The notes beneath the pieces were generated by a model that worked only from the letters and a program-made list of their open reading frames with translations, had not been told where the DNA came from and searched no databases. From NCBI RefSeq assembly GCF_024701375.2, contig NZ_CP113910.1:1-64000 (forward strand): a DNA stretch of 64,000 bases. The letters are read 5' to 3'. Positions 27,307-35,117 of the stretch are shown piece after piece; position 1 is the first letter of the stretch; each line of letters begins with the position of its first letter. The translations under genes and the position numbers were made by a program. Source of the stretch: Streptomyces sp. KMM 9044 (GTDB taxonomy: Bacteria > Actinomycetota > Actinomycetes > Streptomycetales > Streptomycetaceae).

Positions 27307-28692
27307 TCAGCGGCCCCTGCGCACCCGGGCCGCCGCCCGGGCCTCCGCCGCCTTGCGGGCCTCGGCGGCCTTGCGGGACTCCTTGGCGGGACGGCCCGGA
27401 CGGCTGCCGAGGCCACGGAAGGGCATGTTACCGCTGTTGGCCTTTGTCCCAGCCGGCGGCCGCTTCGCACCGGTGATGGCGGTCAGCGTCGCCTCGCCGG
27501 AGCGCACGGGGGTGACGGTCGGCCGGATGCCGGCGTCGGACATCATCCGGTTCATCTCGCGCCGTTGGGCGGGAGTGACCAGGGTGACCACGGTCCCGGA
27601 CTGTCCGGCCCGTGCTGTGCGTCCACCGCGGTGCAGGTAGTCCTTGGGGTCGTCCGGCGGATCGACGTTGACGACGAGGTCGAGCGCGTCGATGTGAATG
27701 CCCCGTGCCGCGACGTTGGTAGCCACCAGCACGGTGATGTCACCGTCCGCGAACCGGGTGAGCGTGTGCGTGCGCTGCGGCTGCGACTTGCCACTGTGCA
27801 GGGCGCCGGCCCGCACACCGCCGGCCCGCAGATGACGTGTGAACTGGTCGACGCCCGCCTTGGTGTCCAGGAACATTAGCACCCGGCCGTCCCGCGCGGC
27901 GATCTCGGTCGCCGTGGCGTACTTGTCGGCGGGATGAACGGTCAGGACGTGATGGTCCATGGTGCTCACCGAGCCCGCCCCGGGGTCGACCGACGCGTGG
28001 ACCGGGTCGTTCAGATGACTCCGCACCAGCTGCTCGACGTGACGGTCGAGCGTGGCTGAGAACAGAAGCCGCTGCCCATCGGAGGGGACCTGTTCCAGAA
28101 TGTCCGAGACCTGCGGCAGAAACCCTAGGTCGCACATCTGGTCCGCCTCGTCCAACACCGTGATCCGAACGTGGTTCAGATGGCAGTCCCGGCGCGACAC
28201 GAGGTCGGCCAGCCGCCCTGGTGTCGCGACGACCACATCGGCACCGCTCCGCAGCTCCGCCACCTGCCGGTTGATCGACAGCCCGCCGACCACCGTCGCC
28301 AGCCGCACGTTCAGCGTCCGTGCGTACGGCACCAGGGCGTCGCTCACCTGCTGGGCGAGCTCCCGGGTCGGCACCAGGACCAGCGCGAGCGGCCGCTTCG
28401 CCTCCGCCCGTCGGCCCGCTGTCCGGACGAGCAGAGCGAGCCCGAAGGCCAGCGTCTTGCCAGACCCCGTCCGCGCCCGTCCGAGGACGTCCCGGCCGGC
28501 CAGCGCGTCGGGCAGCGTCGCCGCCTGGATGGGGAACGGTTTTGTCACCCCGAGCTCTCCCAGTGTCTCCACCAGCTCCGGCGGCAGCCCGAACGCGTCG
28601 AACGACGTGGCCGGGGTCGCCTCCGGCGACGCTGTCACTCGTGGGGGCGTGCCACCCCTGGAGAGTCCGGAGGCCGACGGCTTCGCGTTCAT
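27307..28692 (-). CDS. DEAD-box RNA helicase
   Basis: ATG 28692 with AGGAAGG upstream gives 461 aa. All motifs are present: the Q motif region (FGLPPELVETLGELGVTKPF), ARTGSGKTLAFGLAL (I), VPTRELAQQV (Ia), ATPGRLADLV (Ib), LDEADQM (II, with DEAD), LLFSATLD (III), VLMFLDTKAGVDQFTRHLRA (IV), ATNVAARGIHI (V) and HRGGRTARAG (VI). The basic C-terminal tail (residues about 415-461) is typical of RhlE/CshA-like actinobacterial enzymes that remodel RNA, often in the cold. It is complete and not disturbed by the IS5 that ends 15 bp beyond its stop. Confidence 0.93.
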   Translation of the reverse strand: MNAKPSASGLSRGGTPPRVTASPEATPATSFDAFGLPPELVETLGELGVTKPFPIQAATLPDALAGRDVLGRARTGSGKTLAFGLALLVRTAGRRAEAKRPLALVLVPTRELAQQVSDALVPYARTLNVRLATVVGGLSINRQVAELRSGADVVVATPGRLADLVSRRDCHLNHVRITVLDEADQMCDLGFLPQVSDILEQVPSDGQRLLFSATLDRHVEQLVRSHLNDPVHASVDPGAGSVSTMDHHVLTVHPADKYATATEIAARDGRVLMFLDTKAGVDQFTRHLRAGGVRAGALHSGKSQPQRTHTLTRFADGDITVLVATNVAARGIHIDALDLVVNVDPPDDPKDYLHRGGRTARAGQSGTVVTLVTPAQRREMNRMMSDAGIRPTVTPVRSGEATLTAITGAKRPPAGTKANSGNMPFRGLGSRPGRPAKESRKAAEARKAAEARAAARVRRGR

Positions 28693-28723
28693 GAGGCACC
28701 TTCCTGATCTGGCGCCCGGAACA

Positions 28724-28759
28724 CACCGGGGTCCGTACCGAGCGGTACGGACCCCGGTG
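28724..28759 (-). promoter_or_regulatory. Perfect 17-bp hairpin in DEAD-helicase leader
   Basis: 28724-28740 and 28743-28759 are exact complements separated by two bases. The structure ends 32 bases upstream of the start codon. It may be a leader hairpin, an attenuator or an operator. Confidence 0.6.
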
Positions 28760-28869
28760 CAGTGAAGCGCGAGCACAGTTTATCAGCGGCCCGGAATACA
28801 CCTCCGGCGCCGATTTCTCCGTCTTCGCCGGTGCCCGCAGCCCTCCCTGATCTTGCGTGGGTGTCCCCG

Positions 28870-29050
28870 GCTTCAGTCGGGAGGGGAACGCATCCTTATC
28901 CCGGAGGCGCGAAGCGCCGGAGTTCTCTGCGCCTCCGGGGTGGTAGTCAGACAGGCCGCCTCTGGTCCTCGATGTACTGACGGACCACGGTCAGCGGCGC
29001 TCCGCCGCAGGAACCCGCGAAGTAGGAGCGGGACCAGAAAACCGAGCCCA
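28870..29050 (-). mobile_element. IS200/IS605-family remnant
   Basis: The leftward frame across about 28970-29045 reads FWSRSYFAGSCGGAPLTVV and RQYIEDQRRPV, the C-terminus of an IS200 TnpA (Y1 transposase). Beyond it, 28870-28945 has nested hairpins like the imperfect end palindromes of IS605 elements. The rest of the element is missing. Confidence 0.6.
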
Positions 29051-29088
29051 ATGCCGTTTAGATAGGCGGTAGTTGCTAGGTTCACGGC

Positions 29089-29268
29089 ATGCCGCAGGGG
29101 GATGGGGAACGCCGGGGCGTACGTCCGACGGATCTGGTGTCGCTGGGAGCGTTGACGACGTTGGTGCCGCGATCGGTGCTGGACGAGGCGATCGCGGTGA
29201 CCGAGGCACATGAGGTGCGGGTCCGCAAGCTGCCCGCGCACGTGATCGTATACCTCCTGATGGCATTG
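29089..29268 (+). pseudogene. IS4-family transposase, N-terminal fragment
   Basis: ATG 29089 opens RPTDLVSLGALTTLVPRSVL and KLPAHVIVYLLMALC, the N-terminal domain of an IS4-type transposase. It is cut after 60 codons where another IS3-type end begins (TGTGTCAAGCCCC). Confidence 0.75.
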
Positions 29269-29299
29269 TGTCAAGCCCCTGGTTTCGTAGAGACCTCTT

Positions 29300-29711
29300 C
29301 TATGCGGCCTGACGCCTCTGGGCACTCTGGTCGCGTGCTTCGATGATGATCCGTTCGAACTCTTGCGGCGGCACCCCGCCGGCCGCGCTGTGCCTCCGGC
29401 ACGGGTTGTAGAACCCGGTGATCCAGGTAGCGATCTTCAGTCGAGCCTCTGTCCGGGTCTCGAATTGGTGCCGGTGAATGTACTCGACCTTGATCAGCGA
29501 GTTGAACGATTCCGCGGCGGCGTTGTCCAGGGCTGACCCCACTCGCCCCATGGACTGCACCACGCCCAGCCGGTCACACAGGGTGTCGTACGCCTCGGAC
29601 GTGTACTCGCTGCCCCTGTCGCTGTGAAAGATCGTTCCCTCCACCTGACCACCCCGTATCGCGGCTGCCATCTTCAAGGACGCGCCGACCAGAGCCGCGT
29701 CGTGTGAGGGG
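29300..29711 (-). pseudogene. IS3-family OrfB, C-terminal fragment with empty intron site
   Basis: The segment reads GTIFHSDRGSEYTSEAYDT, MGRVGSALDNAAAESFNSLI and NPCRRHSAAGGVPPQEFERI, the second half of an IS3 integrase core including the last catalytic Asp and Glu. The N-terminal half is absent at about 29711. The DNAAAESF region is uninterrupted and corresponds exactly to the position occupied by the group II intron in the other two IS3 elements. Confidence 0.85.
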
Positions 29712-30028
29712 CCTCGCGTTTTCCGGACAGTGAGCTGACCGTCTATTTCACGCGGCTATGTGCAACTCCGTGTATTCGGCGTGGACTTCTCGCGGCGGGC
29801 GGTAACCAACAGCCGAGTGGAGGCGCTTGTGATTGTACCAGAGTTCGATGTATCGAGTGATGTCCTGTCGGGCGGCCTCTCGGGTCAGGTAAGTCACGCG
29901 GGAAACCCGCTCGTTCTTCAAGGCCCCGAAGAACGATTCTGCCATGGCGTTGGTGTGTCCAGAAGGTGATTGTGAGGTTCTGATGTAGAAGACGGGAACG
30001 AACAGTTGCCATGCTGTTGTGGAGATGA

Positions 30029-31785
30029 CCTCGATTCTTCACTTGCGGTGTGACGTCGGTCGGTTCGGCGGTTTGCCCGTAATGTCCCCTGCCGTTCGAG
30101 GACGGGCCGTCGCGTGACGCTGCGGGGCGTCGGGTTCCACGGGCCCGAGGGTGCTGCGGGTCCTCTCCTCTCCGCTGTCGTCGGGGCGGGGCCGACCGTC
30201 AGGTGTGGGCCGGAAGCTGGGTGGCCCGCTGCCAGGCGGTGGCGAACGCCGGCGCCCAGGGCCAGGTGCGGTCGAGGTGGAGGGTGCGTCTGCGTGCGTG
30301 GGCGGTGAGCCGGGCGGGCAGGTGGTAGAGCCTCCTGCGGATCGTCTCCGGTTCGGCGGCGGCGAGTTCGGGCTCGTCATGCAGGAGAAGGAGCCTGGTC
30401 CATGCGTCGAGGTCCGCGGCGATAGTGGCAGCCAGCACCCAGGCGGCGTTCAGCTGCCAGGACTTCGAGGGCAGCAGCCCGAGGCCGATCCGCTTGATCG
30501 CCTTGACACGATCCTCGACCTCGGCATGATCACGGTAGAGAGCATCGACGAACCACACCTGCCCGGAGCCGGACACCCCGGAAAGCCCCTGGTGGGCGGG
30601 AATGTTCGTGGCGACGATCTGGTAACGCCAGCCGGTGCGCTGCTCGAACGCGGTCAGCTTCTTCAGATCGCGGCGCGAGGGCTTGACCCGGCGCACGATC
30701 AGCCGCATCCCCTCGGGCCAGCCGCTCAGGTCGCGCACCCCGGTCAGCTCGGCGACCTGGTAGGTGACCTTCTGTCCGTCCGGGCCCTTGATCTCGTGGA
30801 CCTCGCCGTCCTGCCGCAGCGCGTCGTTCCACACGTCCGCGGGCAGCAGTGCGATCGCGGCCTCGTCGGCGGTATTGATGGCCCAGCCGGTCACCCAGCG
30901 CACTCGGCGGCGGCTGGTGGTCAGCGCCTGCAGATGCTCAAGGAGGCCGTGGCTGAAGGCCGCGCCGTCGATCCTCACCAGCAGCTTCGACCACAGCGGC
31001 AGCGGAGTTGCCGCAGCGCGGCGGCCAGCACCGTCTTGTGGTCGGCGACGTCGTTGGACGCCGCGTTGCCCGGCCGTAGCAGCATGGTCACGCACTCGCG
31101 GGTATTGGCCAGCCAGGCGCCCAGCGGGTGATGTCCGTAGCCGCCCTTGAACGTGCCGGCCGCGCCGTCCTTCTTGCTGGTGCAGGTCACCAAGGTGGCA
31201 TCGAGATCCAGGACGTACCAGTTGGTGAGCGTGCGCCCGCATACCGAGATCCACGGGAACCCACCGGGTCGCAGGGCGAGCAGCGTCCACACCCCACGCC
31301 GTATCACGGCGCGCACGCGCTCCACCCGGGCTCCGACAGGGCCGTCGATGGCTTCCAGCGTGCGCCACAGGGTGCTGTCCGAGACCGGACGGGGGAAGAA
31401 CGGCCTCCAGTGCTGCTGCAGTTGCTCGGCCTGCAGGACATTCCTCGCGCCGAGGACGATCGCGCAGGCCAGCTGGACCAGGGCCATCCCGCGATCCCGC
31501 CACCCCGGCCCGACGCCGCGGGGCAGCGCGGCGGCCAGGGCGCGGGTCAGCCCGACCCGGTCCGCGATCCGGTGCAGCAGCACCACGCCCGCATGCCCGA
31601 CCAGGTTCTTGCCGTCGGCCCGCACAACGAGCCGACGATCCCATTCGGTAGCCTGCACCTGTTGGGTGCCCCCACTCTGCGACGTTCTTGATCTAGGAAA
31701 TTCAGATCATCGCAGGTCAGGGGCACCCTTCCGCTATCAGGGCGTCACATCACTGACGGACGGCCCTCGTAGCTGAATACACGAG
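30029..31785 (-). mobile_element. IS1380-family element inside intron copy 2
   Basis: It is flanked by the 5-bp repeat GATGA at 30024-30028 and 31786-31790; copy 1 shows the empty site. The element is 1757 bp. The ends are only weakly inverted (CCTCGATTCTTCA and CTCGTGTATTCA). Confidence 0.85.
30199..31658 (-). pseudogene. IS1380-family transposase, frameshifted
   Basis: ATG 31658 reads DRRLVVRADGKNLVGHAGVV, DSTLWRTLEAIDGPVGARVE and TNWYVLDLDATLVTCTSKKD with the first Asp. Near 30995 the frame shifts, and coding continues with LVRIDGAAFSHGLLEHLQAL (second Asp), VWFVDALYRDHAEVEDRVKA (the Glu region) and LPSKSWQLNAAWVLAATIAA, stopping at 30199. The indel probably inactivates the element. Confidence 0.88.
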
Positions 31786-32300
31786 GATGAAGGTAGGTCC
31801 TTCGGCATCGGCATGCAGGTGCAGGTGTCAAACCACCATGAGCTGCTGCGGTGAATGAGCCGTGGTGGTGAGCGTCATGGAAAAGCCGTACTAAATATGG
31901 CAGGTGTGGGCTGAGAAGGCGAACGCAAGTGAACCGCCGATGACGTGTCGTAAAGCTTAGACGACATCAAAACCAGGGCCTCAATGCTGTCCTGGGACAA
32001 GCCAGACGGGAACCTGTTTACTGGTCTGGCGGTGTCCGGCATGAAGGTGGCGCGAGCTCAGTCTGGGCTTCACAACGGAACTGGAGAACTCCTCGACGCG
32101 AAACCGCGATCCATGGGTTGACGTGGCTCGCGAGAGGGAGAGGCGCAAGTGGCGAAGAGTCATGAGGGCCGGAGTACCGGTCGCGCGTCGGGAGGGCGGA
32201 ACGTCCCGTAGTAGTGATGAAACCTCCGTAATAGGGGTGGAGCGAAGGGGACGTGTTGTTGGGTGTCGATCGGCGATCAACCAGCGATGGGAGGAATCGG

Positions 32301-33578
32301 ATGGTCGAGACAAGGCCAGCGGACAAGCCGTTTGATATTCCGAGGCGGCTGGTCTGGAACGCATACCTGAAGGTCAAGGCCAACAGGGGAGCGGCTGGGG
32401 TGGATGGGCAGTCTTTAGCGGAGTTTGAGCAGGATGAGAAGAACAACCTGTACAAGCTGTGGAACCGGCTGTCCTCGGGAAGCTACTTCCCTCCACCCGT
32501 GAGAGCGGTTGATATTCCCAAAGCCGGCGGTGGGATTCGGAGCCTTGGGGTTCCGACCGTGGCCGACAGGATCGCCCAGACGGTAGTGGCTATGACATTG
32601 GAGCCTGAGGTGGAGCAGATCTTCCATCAGGACTCGTATGGCTACCGCCCGAGGCGGTCCGCGCTGGATGCGGTGGAGACGTGCAAGCAGCGGTGCTGGA
32701 GGCATCCTTGGGTGATCGACCTTGACATCCAGGGCTTCTTCGACAACGTGCCGCACGGCCCCATCAACGCGGCAGTGGAAAGGCATACCAATCTTCCGTG
32801 GGTTCTGCTGTATGTGAAACGGTGGCTAGTCGCCCCCGTACAACAGCCCGACGGAACGCTCGTCAGGCGGGAAAAGGGGACTCCCCAAGGGTCTGCTATT
32901 TCACCATTGTTGTCGAATCTGTTCATGCACTACGCCTTTGACGCGTGGTTGGTCCGGGAGTACCCGGCGATCAGATTCGAGCGGTACGGCGACGATGCTG
33001 TGGTGCACTGTGCCAGTGAGAAGCAGGCGATTTTCGTCCGCGACATCATCGAGGGCAGGCTGCTGCAGTTCGGATTACGTCTCCATCCGGAGAAAACCAG
33101 GGTGGTGTACTGCAAACAGGAAGGTCGTGAACGGGAGTTCCCGGTCACGAAGTTCACGTTTCTGGGGTATACCTTCCGTCCTCGGGCTGCCCGCTTGCGG
33201 GATGGGAGGCTGAAGACCGGCTTCCTTCCCGCAGTGAGCGAAACAGCCATGAAGTCCATGGCGAGGACTATCCGGAGCTGGCGACTGGGGCGCTGTACCG
33301 AGCTGAGCTTTCAGGAGATCGCCGCGATGATCAACCCCGTCGTGGCGGGATGGATCAACTACTATGGGCGCTTCTACAAGTCCAGGTTGATCAGGTTTCT
33401 GGAACAGCAGATCAATCCGTTCCTGGTGAAATGGGCCCGGAGGAAGTACAAACGGTATCGTCGTGCTTCAAGAAAGGCCCGGAGAAGGCTGGCTGAGATT
33501 GCCTCAGCATTCCCGGGCATGTTCGCTCACTGGAAGCATGGCGCGTTGCCCACTGGTTCAACAATGGGAGCCGTGTGA
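32301..33578 (+). CDS. ltrA: Group II intron reverse transcriptase/maturase, copy 2
   Basis: The translation is identical to that of the copy at 20132-21409, including the YGDD active site and the absence of an endonuclease domain. ATG 32301 follows GGGAGGAA. The full identity suggests recent spread. The IS1380 in the 5' part of this intron leaves the maturase frame intact, but the ribozyme as a whole is split. Confidence 0.93.
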   Translation: MVETRPADKPFDIPRRLVWNAYLKVKANRGAAGVDGQSLAEFEQDEKNNLYKLWNRLSSGSYFPPPVRAVDIPKAGGGIRSLGVPTVADRIAQTVVAMTLEPEVEQIFHQDSYGYRPRRSALDAVETCKQRCWRHPWVIDLDIQGFFDNVPHGPINAAVERHTNLPWVLLYVKRWLVAPVQQPDGTLVRREKGTPQGSAISPLLSNLFMHYAFDAWLVREYPAIRFERYGDDAVVHCASEKQAIFVRDIIEGRLLQFGLRLHPEKTRVVYCKQEGREREFPVTKFTFLGYTFRPRAARLRDGRLKTGFLPAVSETAMKSMARTIRSWRLGRCTELSFQEIAAMINPVVAGWINYYGRFYKSRLIRFLEQQINPFLVKWARRKYKRYRRASRKARRRLAEIASAFPGMFAHWKHGALPTGSTMGAV

Positions 33579-34250
33579 GTCGCGAGGTTCACGCACGGTT
33601 CTGAGAGCGGCGGTGGGTGAAATTCCCGCCGCCGACTCACCTCGAAGCAGACCCCGGTACGCCCGGAAGATCTGCGGAGCCTGAACCGCTTCAGCGTCGC
33701 CGCGAACTCTGCTGACATGTAGTTCGACCCGCGATCGGAGTGAAATATCGCGCCGTCGGCGAGTTTCCTGTTCCGTGCCGCGTTGCGAATTGCCTGGGAT
33801 ATGAGGGGAGTTTGATAGTGGTCGTCCATCGCGTAGCCGATGACTTCCTTCGTGCAGCAGTCGATGACGGTCGCGAGATACAGCCACCCTTCTCCGGTCT
33901 TGATGTAAGTGATGTCGCCGACGAGTTTCTCGCCGGGGGCGTCGGCGGTGAAGTTGCGGCCGACGAGATCCGGCACGGCGCCCGCGGCGGCCTTGGTGAG
34001 CGACCACCGCTTCGGCTTCGGCTGGCAGGGCACCAGGCCCAGTTCACGCATCAGCATACGGATCAGCTCCAGGCCGGCGGTGTGGCCCCAGCGGGCGAGC
34101 TGGGCGTGGATGCGCCGGTAGCCGTAGGTGCTGTCGGACATGTCGAATGCCTTCTTGATGAGCAGTTTCAGTTCCTCGCGCCGCTGGACCGTCGCAGAAT
34201 TGGGACGGTTCCGCCATTCGTAATAGCCAGACTTGGACACGCCGAGCCGT

Positions 34251-34631
34251 TCACACATGAACTCGACGGAATACGCGCACTCCGCTGTGCCGAGCCGCAT
34301 CGTTTCGATGAACTCGTACTTGCTCGCTACCGGGGATCCTTCGCGAAGTACGCTGCGGCTTTTTCAAGAAGGAGACTTCCGCCTCCAGTTCACGGATGCG
34401 CCGGTCCTGTTCCTTCAAGCGCGCCCGCTCATCGAGCGTCAACGGTGCACCGGCAGCTGGCTCGTTCCGTTTCTGGTGTTTCTTCACCCAGCCCCGGAGT
34501 GTCTCCGAGTTCAATTCGAGCTCGCGGGCCGTCTCCGAGATGGTCTTGCTGGACCGGAGTGCCATCTGGACGGCTTCCTCACGAAACTCCGGGGTGTACT
34601 TGCTGGGTGGCGCCACTTCGAACTTCCTCAT
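34251..34631 (-). CDS. IS3-family transposase OrfA
   Basis: The helix-turn-helix protein starts KFEVAPPSKYTPEFREEAVQ, has SETARELELNSETLRGWVKK, and then a zipper-like helix (RIRELEAEVSFLKK). The usual end KKAA-YFAKDPR is read only in the -1 frame after the A5 run near 34360. Either a frameshift is programmed there or one A has been lost; the frame given here runs on to 34251 and overlaps orfB. Confidence 0.75.
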   Translation of the reverse strand: MRKFEVAPPSKYTPEFREEAVQMALRSSKTISETARELELNSETLRGWVKKHQKRNEPAAGAPLTLDERARLKEQDRRIRELEAEVSFLKKPQRTSRRIPGSEQVRVHRNDAARHSGVRVFRRVHV

Positions 34632-34672
34632 TTCCTTGACAGAACAACCCTATTGGGTCCCTGTCCGGAAAC

Positions 34673-34970
34673 TCCGGGGCACCTCAAAGTTCACCACCTC
34701 CGACCTGGACGATCTACTGGCCAGGCTCGACCGGCACACCGCCGATCACCAGGCAGAATCCTCCGCCGCCCCAGCCGCATGATCAACCCCCGAAGAACTT
34801 ACGACGCAGACCACTAAGTGAAGTGGCCGAAGTGCCTGCGCTGTTCCTCGCTCAGATAGTTGGTGGGCAACGCCCGCTCCTTGATCGTCGGCGTGATGCG
34901 CGCGCGGCGGTGCCAGGCGACCTGGCGGAACGTGAGGTGATCTCCCATTTCAGCCCAAGACATCAACCCA
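34673..34970. other. Unassigned remnants between IS3 element and htpG
   Basis: The rightward frame 34673-34784 reads LRGTSKFTTSDLDDLLARLD and HTADHQAESSAAPAA before a stop. The leftward frame 34820-34966 reads MSWAEMGDHLTFRQVAWHRR and ends at HFGHFT. Both look like ends of former genes, possibly transposases, but I recognise neither. Confidence 0.3.
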
Positions 34971-34997
34971 TGTGGTAAATGGTCAGCCTGAACGCAT

Positions 34998-35039
34998 CCG
35001 CCTGTGCCGGCACCCCGTACGGGGTGCCGGCACAGGCGG
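34998..35039. terminator. Perfect 42-bp palindrome downstream of htpG
   Basis: The two halves are exact complements about the centre GTAC (35017-35020). It lies 79 bp after the htpG stop and is the probable terminator for that transcript. Confidence 0.65.
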
Positions 35040-35117
35040 GTTCATGGGGAGTGCGAGGGTGGCGAGGTCGGGGTGGGTGCGGCCGGGCGCTTCGGCTGTG
35101 CCGGGCCGCACCCGTGG

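Larger units (their letters stand above)
29953..33641 (+). mobile_element. Group II intron copy 2 (antisense to IS3 orfB)
   Basis: It starts GTGTGTCCAGAAGG at 29953 and ends GACTCACC at 33641. Removing the IS1380 and its 5-bp duplication leaves 1927 bp, the same as copy 1. The domain V-like hairpin is at 33568-33602. The 5' exon is GCGTTG and the 3' exon TCGAAGC, matching the sense Asp-Asn-Ala codons of the transposase read backwards. Confidence 0.9.
29748..34300 (-). pseudogene. IS3-family OrfB integrase, split by group II intron
   Basis: The exons are 34300-33642 and 29952-29748, 864 nt or 287 codons with the frame kept. The first exon has SKSGYYEWRNRP, DSTYGYRRIHAQLARWG, KLVGDITYIKTGEGWLYLAT with the first Asp, and GAIFHSDRGSNYMSAEF with the second. 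It ends GRTGVCF. The second exon reads NAMAESFFGALKNERVSR with the Glu. The intron is again antisense and again 205 nt before the stop. Confidence 0.9.
29717..34672 (-). mobile_element. Second IS3-family element interrupted by group II intron
   Basis: The ends share TTTCCGGACAG (left near 29717-29730, right 34661-34673 in complement). Inside are orfA, orfB, the intron and an IS1380. Limits are approximate because I see no clean target duplication. Confidence 0.7.

Noticed and set aside
32253..33641. The second intron copy as an assembly artefact of the first
   Set aside because: It has different flanking genes, the opposite orientation and a different nested IS with its own duplication.
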